Assembly: GCA_041484525.1 (NCBI GenBank)
Contig: JBGPHT010000156.1
Span: forward strand, 1-18,339
DNA length: 18,339 bases
Direction of reading: 5' to 3'
Source: JBGPHT01 sp041484525
GTDB taxonomy: Bacteria; Acidobacteriota; Terriglobia; Bryobacterales; Bryobacteraceae
A program made the translations under genes and the position numbers. Under the pieces are notes generated by a model. It had not been told where the DNA came from. It did no database searches and saw only the letters and a list, made by a program, of their open reading frames with translations. Below, piece after piece: positions 1 to 6,839 of this stretch. The first letter of the stretch is position 1; each line of letters begins with the position of its first letter.

Positions 1-82
1 AGCGGGATTCTTCCGACCGGCGAATCTCATCCTGCAATCCGAGGATGATCGTAGCCGAGTCTGCAATGGTGAGAGGTCTCAT
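1..82 (-). CDS. N-terminus of probable IS630-type transposase/HTH protein (partial)
   Basis: Reading leftward from an ATG at 82 gives 27 codons open to the window edge, beginning MRPLTIADSATIILGL and ending DEIRRSEESR. I recall this opening (MRPL-x-I/V-AD ... DEIRRSEESR) from IS630-like transposases and their separate helix-turn-helix partner proteins in Solibacter-type acidobacteria. That is memory of the family, not a search. No helix-turn-helix or DDE residue lies within the visible part. No clear Shine-Dalgarno is present, and no terminal inverted repeat could be fixed between here and the next gene. If correct, an insertion sequence abuts the left edge of the window. Confidence 0.45.
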   Translation of the reverse strand, partial: MRPLTIADSATIILGLQDEIRRSEESR

Positions 83-191
83 GTTTCGATGAGAACACAT
101 CGCCACAACATGCGCAATTACTTATGTCGCAGTGTTTAGAACAGTTCAGGAATAGCCTTGGTGTGCCGAATAAGTGGAGTTTCAGGGAATG

Positions 192-935
192 TTAGCAGCG
201 GCGTGCCATGCGCCGTCGTGCGATCAATGCGAGGGCAGCCAGGCCGCCACCAATCATCGCCGACATAATCGGTTCCGGCGTCGGGTTGGTTGGACCGCTA
301 ATGTAGCTCTTCTGGAGGAAAAGCTCGTCCACATAGAAAGCCGTGTCGAGCGTGCTGATCACCAGGCTCAGGAACGGAGTAGCGACGTTGAAGAATCCAA
401 TAAACGGCGCGTCATTGCAAGGAGAGCCGGTCACAAGGCTGGCACAAGTCCCGCCACCGAGCATCAGCGAAACCGTCGCTACGGGGAAACCGGACGGAAT
501 GGCTGTGCTGTAGGCGCTAAACGTCGCGCCAAACGGGCCGCCGTTCGCCGCGCTCAACCGAATTGCCGCGCCAACCATCGGCGAACTGAGCGACATGGAC
601 AGAGCATTCAGTCCAAGGTTCTCGATGAGGTGGTCGCCGGTTGCGAAACGGCCCGGAAATGAAGTCAAGGTGTTGTCGGCGCGGACGATCGTATCGTTCG
701 ACTGCAAACTGACCTGAACTGAATTGGCTGAAGTGGCCACCCATGACGATCCAGTGACATGGGTGGTGCCCAACCCACCTAATTGCGCCCAATCCACCTG
801 GTCGCTCCAGTAGATCGAGTCGGCGGTCATACATGCCTGAATCGTTGCCGTGCTGCCGCTGCAGGAGATGGTAGAGGCTTCGAGACCTCCGGCGACCCCC
901 AGCGCCATCACGAGCAAAAGTCCTATCCGATTCAT
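192..935 (-). CDS. PEP-CTERM sorting domain protein
   Basis: A secreted 247-residue protein. The N-terminus (MNRIGLLLVMALGVAGGLEA) is a signal peptide. The C-terminus has the tripartite sorting signal: TPEP at about 217-220, a short hydrophobic stretch (MSAMIGGGLAALALIA) and a basic tail RRRMARR. Proteins of this class are cleaved by an exosortase at the inner membrane and delivered to the surface or to extracellular polysaccharide. The body (about 20-215) is rich in Ser, Thr, Ala and Gly, with two Cys pairs, and looks like a beta-sandwich of no recognised family. The start is supported by GGAGGA about 9 bases upstream. No exosortase gene is in the window, which is normal because substrates are scattered. 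A candidate sigma-54 promoter lies just upstream. The sorting class is secure; the specific role is unknown. Confidence 0.85.
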   Translation of the reverse strand: MNRIGLLLVMALGVAGGLEASTISCSGSTATIQACMTADSIYWSDQVDWAQLGGLGTTHVTGSSWVATSANSVQVSLQSNDTIVRADNTLTSFPGRFATGDHLIENLGLNALSMSLSSPMVGAAIRLSAANGGPFGATFSAYSTAIPSGFPVATVSLMLGGGTCASLVTGSPCNDAPFIGFFNVATPFLSLVISTLDTAFYVDELFLQKSYISGPTNPTPEPIMSAMIGGGLAALALIARRRMARRC

Positions 936-964
936 TTACGATCCTCCGAAGTTCTGCGACCTTT

Positions 965-1140
965 GGTACAACTTGAAGGCCAGTTTAGGCCATTTTCGTA
1001 CAGAACTCAAGTATGTACGGCCCTTACCTATGGATGGTACCGATGGTACTGAATGCCTTGGTACTTTATGTAAGCTATTGATTATGGGATGCTTGCATGG
1101 TTATGGCATGATCGGCATTCTGGCGGGTACAATGGTACTA
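965..1140. promoter_or_regulatory. Array of GTAC-centred sites upstream of the PEP-CTERM gene
   Basis: Eight GTAC tetranucleotides lie in 176 bases, starting at 966, 998, 1015, 1037, 1046, 1061, 1127 and 1135; fewer than one is expected by chance. Five are in TGGTAC (964, 1035, 1044, 1059, 1133) and one in GGGTAC. Those at 998 and 1015 form an exact inverted repeat, CGTACA and TGTACG, with an 11-base spacer. The distal group is roughly 80-180 bases upstream of the predicted start near 955, a usual distance for enhancer-binding activators of sigma-54 promoters. This 249-base gap otherwise holds no gene that I can see. The clustering is observed; the function is inferred. Confidence 0.45.
967..982 (-). 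promoter_or_regulatory. Candidate sigma-54 (-24/-12) promoter of the PEP-CTERM gene
   Basis: On the minus strand the sequence TGGCCTTCAAGTTGTA fits the sigma-54 pattern TGGC-N7-TTGCW with one departure, T for the C of the -12 GC pair. It would start transcription near 955, leaving about 20 bases that hold the GGAGGA ribosome site before the ATG at 935. Control of PEP-CTERM genes by sigma-54 with the PrsK/PrsR two-component pair is established for other bacteria, so the match is in the expected place. The -12 mismatch is at a conserved base, so this remains a prediction. Confidence 0.45.
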
Positions 1141-1184
1141 TGCGTAAGAAGAGTGGCTCGCGGAAGGCGCCTTAAAGACCGCGA

Positions 1185-3173
1185 CTACTGTTCGGCCCGG
1201 CGCTGCCGTTCGTAAGGCGTTTTCAGGTACTTGCTGGCATCTTCCTGAGCGCCCTGCGTGTCGTCCTTGGTGCGGATCGCGAGGTTGTATTCGTTCACGG
1301 CGCGGTCGCGCTGCTGGCTGACGTCGAAGATCCTGCCCAGGTTGATGTGCGACCAGACCTCGGTCCATTTGGGCTCGAGGTCGCCCGCCAGGGCTTCGCG
1401 GAATTCGTTGGCGGCAGGCTGCCAGTTCTGCTGCAGGAAGTAGACCTCGGCAATACGGTAGTGTGCCAACGAGCTGGTGCGATTGGTCTCGAGCGCCTTC
1501 TGGTATTCCTTGAGGGCATCGGCGAACTCGCTCAGCTCGGCGAACTGCTCGCCGCGCCGGATGGCGACTGCCACGCGCACGTTGGGACTGTAGCGCAGCA
1601 CGCGATTGTTGGGATCGATAATCACGTTCTTGGGCTTGCCGAACGTGTCCACGCTGAATTCCGACGAGGTGCCCACCACTTCCACCGTCTGCTCCTCCGG
1701 ATTGCCTTCCGTCTCGATCTTCAACTGTACCGGCATGCGGAAGGTGTCGAGATCCTGCGCGATCTTGCCCATCACACGAAAGCCCTTCTGGGTCCGGAAA
1801 ATCGTGTATTCGAGTTTGAATTCGGACGCGCCGCTGCTGGATTCGAGCCACTCCATGAAAAAGTAATTCAGCTCTTTGCCCGAGACGGTCTCCGCTACCT
1901 TATGGAAGTCGTCGGTGGAAGCGGATTTCCACGCCTGCTGTTGGAAGTACGTCTTGAGGATCTGGAAAAACTTGTCGTCGCCCACGATGGAGCGCAGCAT
2001 GGCCATCACGGATGCGCCCTTGCTGCCCGTGAGCGCCCACATCTCGGGGGAGTAATCTTCCATGCGCGAGGCTTGGATGATGGGCACGTTGTCGACGGTG
2101 AGGGCTTCCACCATCACATCGCGAAGCTGCGATTCCATGGCGCCGGGGCCGTTGGCGTGCTCGCTCCAGAGCAGCTCGGAATAGGCCGCTAAGCCGTTTT
2201 CCAGCCACAGGTGGTTGCGCGTGGTGGGCGAGACCAGTTGTTCGCACCACTGGCGCGCCACCTGATTGGCCAGCAGTTTCGGATTGGGATTGCGGCCGAT
2301 GCCGCGCGGCGCCAGGAACATCATGCCCGGCGCAGCGTACCCGTTAGGGGCGCCGTCTTCGGTTTCGATCACCGTCAGGTTGGCGTAGGGCGGCAGACCA
2401 TAGATGCCCGTAAAGTACGACATCGTCTTGCCGATCTGCTCGCCATAGGGCTGGGCCATTTCAGCATCAGGGCCGCGGAAGTAAAGCGCCGTGGTGACGC
2501 CCTCGGCCTGCACTCTGGCCGGGTCGCCCTTGACCACCGCCAGGCTGCCCGGGAACGAGGGACGCGCAAAACGGAATGAGAAAGTATTCTTGTCGCCGGC
2601 CGTCTGCTTGGAATCGTTGCCGCTGCTGACCACGGCGTACCCCATAGGCACGGTGACGCGCAGGTCGGCGGCGAAGCGGTCGGTGGTGTAGCCGTTCACC
2701 GGGAACCAGCGTGCGGGATACAAGAGGTACGCGAAGTCGGGGTGGATGGCGGCGAACTTGATGCCGTAGACGGGCGAATCCTCGTTCCCCGCGAGCTTGC
2801 CATCGTAGTAGAACGTGACGGTCTGCGGTTGGCCCTTGGGCAGCGGCTGGTCGAAGCTGAGCCGCACGGTGAAATCCTGCTGGTTGCGGGAGGCGGGAAT
2901 CTGCTTGCCCTTATCGTCGGTGACGCGCGACACGTTGAGCGCGTTGTTCAACTCGAAGGAAGCCGACGTGATGTTCTCGTCGAGCGGGATGAAGCGCACG
3001 GTGGCCTTCGCGCTCATGGTCTGCGCGTTGGGCGAAATATCGGCATCGATGGTGTACTGCTCCACGTCGATGCGCGGAGCGCGGCGCTCCTGGGCGGGCG
3101 AGGCGAGCGCCAGGGCGACCAGCAACAGGCCGGCCGCGGGGGCGGCGGCGCGAAACCGAAGATCACGATACAT
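1185..3173 (-). CDS. M1 aminopeptidase-like protein with TPR tail, zinc site lost
   Basis: A secreted or periplasmic 662-residue protein. The start is the ATG at 3173, followed by a signal peptide (GLLLVALALASPAQE). An ATG further upstream at 3260 is in frame but lies inside lpxB and gives no signal peptide. The fold follows M1 peptidases: N-terminal beta domain (about 30-220), catalytic-type domain (230-450) and C-terminal TPR helices (about 540-650). The active site is gone. HExxH-x18-E reads N303-Q304-V-A-R307 ... N326. GAMEN reads GAPNG (274-278). The catalytic Tyr before the conserved KG is Gly383. The flanking residues QW, LV-x-P, W-L-x-x-G and SKGASV are kept, so the alignment is firm. 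It should not be a zinc peptidase and is more likely a binding or scaffold protein. It overlaps lpxB by 11 bases, so translation is probably coupled. Confidence 0.85.
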   Translation of the reverse strand: MYRDLRFRAAAPAAGLLLVALALASPAQERRAPRIDVEQYTIDADISPNAQTMSAKATVRFIPLDENITSASFELNNALNVSRVTDDKGKQIPASRNQQDFTVRLSFDQPLPKGQPQTVTFYYDGKLAGNEDSPVYGIKFAAIHPDFAYLLYPARWFPVNGYTTDRFAADLRVTVPMGYAVVSSGNDSKQTAGDKNTFSFRFARPSFPGSLAVVKGDPARVQAEGVTTALYFRGPDAEMAQPYGEQIGKTMSYFTGIYGLPPYANLTVIETEDGAPNGYAAPGMMFLAPRGIGRNPNPKLLANQVARQWCEQLVSPTTRNHLWLENGLAAYSELLWSEHANGPGAMESQLRDVMVEALTVDNVPIIQASRMEDYSPEMWALTGSKGASVMAMLRSIVGDDKFFQILKTYFQQQAWKSASTDDFHKVAETVSGKELNYFFMEWLESSSGASEFKLEYTIFRTQKGFRVMGKIAQDLDTFRMPVQLKIETEGNPEEQTVEVVGTSSEFSVDTFGKPKNVIIDPNNRVLRYSPNVRVAVAIRRGEQFAELSEFADALKEYQKALETNRTSSLAHYRIAEVYFLQQNWQPAANEFREALAGDLEPKWTEVWSHINLGRIFDVSQQRDRAVNEYNLAIRTKDDTQGAQEDASKYLKTPYERQRRAEQ

Positions 3174-4311
3174 GTGCGACTTGTCCTTCCAGGATTTCTT
3201 GAACGATGGCGGCGGCGCGCCGCGGGGCGTCTTCCGTGCCGGAGAGCTTTCTCGAAACATCGGCCAGCGCCGTTTTCATCTGAGCGCGCGCCAGCGGGTC
3301 TTCCAACAGGCGGCCGGCCTCCCGCGCCAGGCTCTCGCCGGTCATGGCGCTCTGCATCAGCTCGGGAACGATAGCACGCCCGGCGATCAGGTTCACCATG
3401 GAAAAGAATGGGACATTGACCAGGAGTTTGCCCGCCACCCAACTTGGCGCGGTGACTTTATAGAAGGTGACCATCGGAGTGCCCAGGAGCGCAGCTTCCA
3501 CGGTGACGGTGCCGCTTGCGGCCAGCGCGACATCGGCGTGCGCCATGGCGTCCCAGCTTTCTCCTTCCAGAACCCTGATGGGGGAACTGCCGGTGCGTTC
3601 CAAAAAAAACGCGGCCCCGGTCGTGGGCGAGGCCGGCAACACAACGTTTACCGCCTGCTGCCGGTATAGCCGATCGACGGCATCGAGCAGCGCAGGCAGA
3701 TGACGCGCAGCTTCTCCGCGACGGCTCCCGGGTAGCACCGTAACTAATGGACGGCCCGCGGCCAATCTGTGTTTCCGAAAAAACTCCTCGCGCGACAGGA
3801 TGGGGCGAACCCTCCCGGCCAGCGGGTGGCCGATGTAGGTGGCGTTAACTCCTTCACGCGTAAAGAATTCCTCTTCAAAGGGGAAAATGCACAGGAGGCG
3901 TTGGAGGTTGCGCCGCATGGATTTCACCCGTCCTTTTCGCCACGCCCAGGCCTGCGGAGCCACCAGGTAGACGACGGGAACCCCCTGCTGGTGGAGGCGC
4001 CGGGCCGCGCGGAGATGAAAGTCGGGCGAATCGGTGAGGATGGCGAGGTCGGGCTGGCGCGTCCGGGCAGCGGTCAGAAGCTTGCGATATTCGCCGTAGA
4101 TCCGGGGGATGTGGGCGACGACTTCGAGCAACCCGACCACGGCCAGGCTGGCCGCGTCCACCACTGTTTCCACACCGGCCGCGCGCAGGCGGGGACCGGT
4201 CGAGCCGAAGAACGCGGCGTCGGGCCAGATCCGGCGCAGTTCCCCGACCACCAGCGCGGCGTAGAAATCGCCCGACGCTTCGCCTGCCGAGACCAGGATG
4301 TTACGGCCCAT
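3163..4311 (-). CDS. lpxB: Lipid-A-disaccharide synthase
   Basis: Joins UDP-2,3-diacylglucosamine to lipid X to make the lipid A disaccharide, on the cytoplasmic face of the inner membrane (family GT19). Its 382 residues match the usual length. Hallmarks in order: GEASGD near the N-terminus (10-15), DSPDFHL, a YLVAPQAWAWRKGR block, FPFEEEFF, GHPLAGRV, LPGSRRGEAARHLP, and ASGTVTVEAALLGTPMVTFY in the UDP-sugar binding half. The start has a weak purine stretch, GAAGAG, directly before the ATG. Other lipid A genes (lpxA, lpxC, lpxD) are not adjacent. Its 3' end overlaps the start of the M1-like gene by 11 bases, an unusual partner. Presence of lpxB supports an outer membrane with lipopolysaccharide. 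Confidence 0.95.
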   Translation of the reverse strand: MGRNILVSAGEASGDFYAALVVGELRRIWPDAAFFGSTGPRLRAAGVETVVDAASLAVVGLLEVVAHIPRIYGEYRKLLTAARTRQPDLAILTDSPDFHLRAARRLHQQGVPVVYLVAPQAWAWRKGRVKSMRRNLQRLLCIFPFEEEFFTREGVNATYIGHPLAGRVRPILSREEFFRKHRLAAGRPLVTVLPGSRRGEAARHLPALLDAVDRLYRQQAVNVVLPASPTTGAAFFLERTGSSPIRVLEGESWDAMAHADVALAASGTVTVEAALLGTPMVTFYKVTAPSWVAGKLLVNVPFFSMVNLIAGRAIVPELMQSAMTGESLAREAGRLLEDPLARAQMKTALADVSRKLSGTEDAPRRAAAIVQEILEGQVAHVS

Positions 4312-4417
4312 CTCTTCAAAGTTTAGCGTGGCGCGTGCCCGAACTTCGAATGGCTACATTAATGATGCGAATGGGCTCAAATGTCGCGGTTGCGCCTTGT
4401 TACAATCGAACCACCAG

Positions 4418-5167
4418 ATGTCCACTGACGCGGAACGCTCGAAACTGAGCGTGGAAGAACTCGCCGGCAAGTTCGGCGGTGAGATGATTCCACTCAACAG
4501 CAAATTTTCCTACTTCTCCACGCTGCCTATGGTGGAGGAAGATCTGCGGCAGTATCTGAACGACCCCATCTCGGCCGTCCCCCCCGCCATCGTCGCCGCG
4601 CTGCCGCAGGTGGGAATTTTCCTCGCGCCTTATCTCGAGCGCGGCAATGGCAAGGGCGTCGACAGCATCACCTTCGAACGCCCGCACGAATCGCGCTACC
4701 TGCCGTGCGCCCGCCGGGACACGGCCGACATGACCGTCCTGGCGCTGAGCATCAAGGAAATCGAGGTGGCGGATTATCACTACCAGTTCTACAACGCGCT
4801 GGCGGTGCTGGTGGCGGACCGGTGGGCGCAGGAGGCGCAGGAGCGGTTCTTCCGCACCATCCGCGAGGAGCTGAGCGCAGAAGTCCACGGCGAAGTGGAT
4901 GAGAAGAGCTGGCATCTCAAGCAGGCGCTGCTGCGGCGGCAGACCAACGTGCGCAAGGAAACGAAACTGTTCCGCGAGTACGCGCGCCAGGCATTCGAGG
5001 ACACGCTGACGCTCTACCTGCACGGCACGTGCTGCGATATCGACGTGGACACGGGACCTCGGCAGATGCCGAGCCGCTACCTGCGCCGCCGCCTGGAGCT
5101 GCTGATTGCCCTGTTCCCGCCGCCCGAGGGATACGCGGTGCTGCCGGAGCAGTTGAAGACGCGCTAG
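4418..5167 (+). CDS. Conserved-looking protein of unknown function, 249 aa
   Basis: I do not recognise the family. The ATG at 4418 (MSTDAERSKLSVEELAGKF) is preferred. An earlier in-frame start at 4298 would overlap lpxB on the other strand and adds residues that do not look like protein. There is no signal peptide or membrane segment. The first half contains SKFSYFSTLPMVEEDL and a hydrophobic stretch VPPAIVAALPQVGIFLAPYL. The second half is helical and charged (RWAQEAQERFFRTIREEL ... LRRQTNVRKETKLFREYARQ), ending near LLIALFPPPEGYAVLPEQL. It is probably cytoplasmic. No Shine-Dalgarno is visible. TACAAT at 4401-4406 could be a -10 box and would give a very short leader, but no -35 was found. 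It is divergent from lpxB and is followed 19 bases later by the coiled-coil gene. Confidence 0.8.
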   Translation: MSTDAERSKLSVEELAGKFGGEMIPLNSKFSYFSTLPMVEEDLRQYLNDPISAVPPAIVAALPQVGIFLAPYLERGNGKGVDSITFERPHESRYLPCARRDTADMTVLALSIKEIEVADYHYQFYNALAVLVADRWAQEAQERFFRTIREELSAEVHGEVDEKSWHLKQALLRRQTNVRKETKLFREYARQAFEDTLTLYLHGTCCDIDVDTGPRQMPSRYLRRRLELLIALFPPPEGYAVLPEQLKTR

Positions 5168-5186
5168 CTGATTCTAAGGGGGAGCA

Positions 5187-5456
5187 ATGCCAAATAAGCC
5201 GAAGAAACCGACTCTGACCGCCCGGGTGGACCGGCTGGATGAAGCGATGACGCGCGCCTGGACCGCGATTGAAGGACTGGCGGAGAAGCAATCGAAGCTG
5301 GACGACGTGCTGGTGGTACTGACGGAGGCGCAAATTAAAACCGAGGAGCGCTTCCAGCAGACCGGCGAGCGCTTCCAGCAGACCGGCGAGCGGATCGACA
5401 AGCTGGTGAGCGCCATCGGTGAGTTGATCCGGCGCAACGGCGGCGCGAAGCCGTGA
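5187..5456 (+). CDS. Small coiled-coil protein with duplicated heptad
   Basis: An 89-residue, charged, helical protein with no signal peptide. From about residue 12 to 80 it shows the 3-4 spacing of hydrophobic residues of a coiled coil (VDRLDEAM, IEGLAEKQSKLDDVLVVL, ERIDKLVSAIGEL). Residues 54-67 are an exact repeat ERFQQTG-ERFQQTG, followed by a partial third copy ERIDKL. The start has a strong ribosome site, AAGGGGGAG, about 4 bases before the ATG. It lies 19 bases after the unknown 249-aa gene and is probably co-transcribed with it. The likely role is oligomerisation or scaffolding; no catalytic motif is present. Confidence 0.75.
   Translation: MPNKPKKPTLTARVDRLDEAMTRAWTAIEGLAEKQSKLDDVLVVLTEAQIKTEERFQQTGERFQQTGERIDKLVSAIGELIRRNGGAKP
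5346..5387 (+). repeat. Tandem 21-bp repeat, two exact copies
   Basis: Two back-to-back identical 21-base units (5346-5366 and 5367-5387), each coding for the heptad ERFQQTG in frame, with GAGCGG starting a diverged third copy. The identity at the DNA level, including synonymous positions, points to recent slippage. Copy number may vary between strains without breaking the frame or the coiled-coil register. Confidence 0.85.
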
Positions 5457-5457
5457 A

Positions 5458-5604
5458 CTACCCAGAGCGGATCGCTCGATTTGCATGGCCATCGTGGCGC
5501 GGGCCGGATTCCTCGAAAGGGCGCAACAGCAGGTCCACCGCAGCCTTCACGTGGTCGGAACGCTTGCGCACATTGTCGAATGGCCGTGGCTCTTCCGCAT
5601 CCAT
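5458..5604 (-). CDS. Possible small protein, 48 aa
   Basis: An ATG at 5604 opens 48 codons on the minus strand (MDAEEPRPFDNVRKRSDHV ... LLLRPFEESGPRHDG). Codon choice is strongly GC-ending over the first 38 codons, and the composition is that of a normal soluble helical protein. Its stop is 2 bases from the stop of the coiled-coil gene, so the two genes converge tightly. Against it, no clear Shine-Dalgarno precedes the ATG, and I recognise no family. A competing reading frame on the other strand from 5485 looks like a shadow. Confidence 0.4.
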   Translation of the reverse strand: MDAEEPRPFDNVRKRSDHVKAAVDLLLRPFEESGPRHDGHANRAIRSG

Positions 5605-5636
5605 AGCCGAAGTTTAACAGGAGGTGTTACCCTGGT

Positions 5637-5783
5637 GTGGGACGGCAACGCGAAAAAAGTCCGGCCGCCGTAGCCCTTTCGAAGCGCAGGGTTGTATCGC
5701 TGACGGCGGAAGAGCGAATCGGGACATCCGGCTCCGGTGGCCTCATCGGCGGTAATGCTCGCGCGGTGGCCAAGAAAGCGTGA
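5637..5783 (+). CDS. Possible small basic protein, 48 aa
   Basis: A GTG at 5637 opens 48 codons: VGRQREKSPAAVALSKRRVV, then SLTAEERIGTSGSGGLIGG and NARAVAKKA. The opening and the LTAEER and GGNARA blocks recall small bacterial proteins built from GGxARAxxLTPEERSEIA-type repeats, here apparently shortened. AGGAGGT at 5619-5625 is a near-perfect ribosome site, but its spacing of 11 bases to the GTG is long. The stop overlaps the GTG start of the next gene (GTGA), which would couple them. It may be a remnant rather than a working gene. Confidence 0.3.
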   Translation: MGRQREKSPAAVALSKRRVVSLTAEERIGTSGSGGLIGGNARAVAKKA

Positions 5784-6346
5784 ACCACGAAGAAAAAGTC
5801 CCGCAAATGAAACCTCGTACCTACTGGGGAATCGGCAGCATCGCCGCTTTCGCCTTGTTCATCGGTTTAGGAATTGGTCGCTGGATGCAGCGCCCATCGC
5901 AAACAGTCGATGGCGCCTCATACGTTTCTGATACCGACTGGGCTCGAATGAAAGACTGCTCGGCTCAAGTGGAGCACAACTTCTTAGCCCTGGGCTACAG
6001 GCTGGACGGCAAGCAAGACAGCCCCATGGCGGACTATTGGAGCCACTACGACCCGCGTCGGCAGCGGTGCTTTTCTCTGATCACCACGACGACGCTAGGG
6101 AACGGCTCATCGCTGACCACAAAGCTGCTGACGGACGCCTTCGACGGGAAGGACTACGCGGGATACTCTTGGGCCTCAGACAAAGTGAAGAAATATTGGG
6201 AGGTCCCTCCGATGGAGTGTTATTGGCTGGACGAAGCGGCGAAAAAGGTCGTCTGTAAATCGAGTGACGAGTTCAACGAGGGCGTCAAGCAGTATATGGA
6301 GCGTCCGAAAGAAACTCTCCCGGTGATGAACGCGAAGATGAGGTGA
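5780..6346 (+). CDS. Membrane-anchored protein of unknown function
   Basis: 188 residues from the GTG at 5780, or 179 from the ATG at 5807 (MKPRTYWGIGSIAAFALF); neither start has a strong ribosome site. One N-terminal hydrophobic segment (about 15-34, WGIGSIAAFALFIGLGIGRW) acts as an anchor or uncleaved signal, with the rest expected in the periplasm. The soluble part is rich in Trp and Tyr (YWSHYDPRRQRCFSL, YAGYSWASDKVKKYWEVPP) and has four Cys (DCSAQ, RRCFS, MECYW, VVCKS) that could pair. I recognise no family. It is followed 16 bases later by the 123-aa gene, so the pair is likely an operon. Confidence 0.7.
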   Translation: MNHEEKVPQMKPRTYWGIGSIAAFALFIGLGIGRWMQRPSQTVDGASYVSDTDWARMKDCSAQVEHNFLALGYRLDGKQDSPMADYWSHYDPRRQRCFSLITTTTLGNGSSLTTKLLTDAFDGKDYAGYSWASDKVKKYWEVPPMECYWLDEAAKKVVCKSSDEFNEGVKQYMERPKETLPVMNAKMR

Positions 6347-6362
6347 GAGGAAAACGAAACAC

Positions 6363-6734
6363 ATGGAGGAGGTCAATTGGGTAAAGGCTAGATCTGAGTG
6401 TTCCCTCAAGAGAACCTTTCAGACTCTGTCGGAGGTAGTTGACAGCGATGTGAAAACCGCAAATGGCTTGGGGCTCCAGGCCGTCGGCTTTCATGCGGCT
6501 TTCCAGCACAACAGGATTATCGTAAGGCGCGAGGAAAATGATGACGAGCTGCGGAGCGTCGTGTTTGAGCTTTCATCCGCCGCAATTTTCGTCAGGGAAG
6601 GCCAGAGCAAGGAGATGTTTTCTGCCAAGCCCCGCCTAAGCGAAACGGGAGAGTGCCTGCTGGAAGTGGACGGGCAGCTTTACAAACTCTGGCAGATCAG
6701 CCAGAGAGCGCTCGAAGATCTATTTTTTGCTTGA
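6363..6734 (+). CDS. Cytoplasmic protein of unknown function, 123 aa
   Basis: The ATG at 6363 follows an AGAGGAAAA purine stretch ending about 10 bases upstream. There is no signal peptide or membrane segment. The sequence alternates charged helical and beta stretches (GFHAAFQHNRIIVRREEND, LRSVVFELSSAAIFVREG) and ends LWQISQRALEDLFFA. The length and pattern suggest a small single-domain alpha/beta protein, but I recognise no family. It is 16 bases downstream of the membrane-anchored gene, so the two are probably translated from one message. Confidence 0.65.
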   Translation: MEEVNWVKARSECSLKRTFQTLSEVVDSDVKTANGLGLQAVGFHAAFQHNRIIVRREENDDELRSVVFELSSAAIFVREGQSKEMFSAKPRLSETGECLLEVDGQLYKLWQISQRALEDLFFA

Positions 6735-6839
6735 GCCCTTGCGGGCTGCTGATTTCTTGGGTGCCGGTTGCAGAGCGGCGCGCCGTTCTACCCCATTCGG
6801 CAACTACCGAAACCGGCAGGGATCTGCGAAGGTGGCCAG

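Noticed and set aside
174..662. Plus-strand open frame of 162 codons
   Set aside because: It is antisense to the PEP-CTERM gene and Arg-rich, without recognisable features.
1164..1173. Perfect palindrome AAGGCGCCTT after the M1-like gene
   Set aside because: It has no loop and no T-run, so it does not make an intrinsic terminator; a 10-base palindrome is expected now and then in GC-rich DNA.
3173..3260. Longer start for the M1-like protein at 3260
   Set aside because: The extra 29 residues lie inside lpxB, are Arg/Pro/Ser-rich and would bury the signal peptide that begins at 3173.
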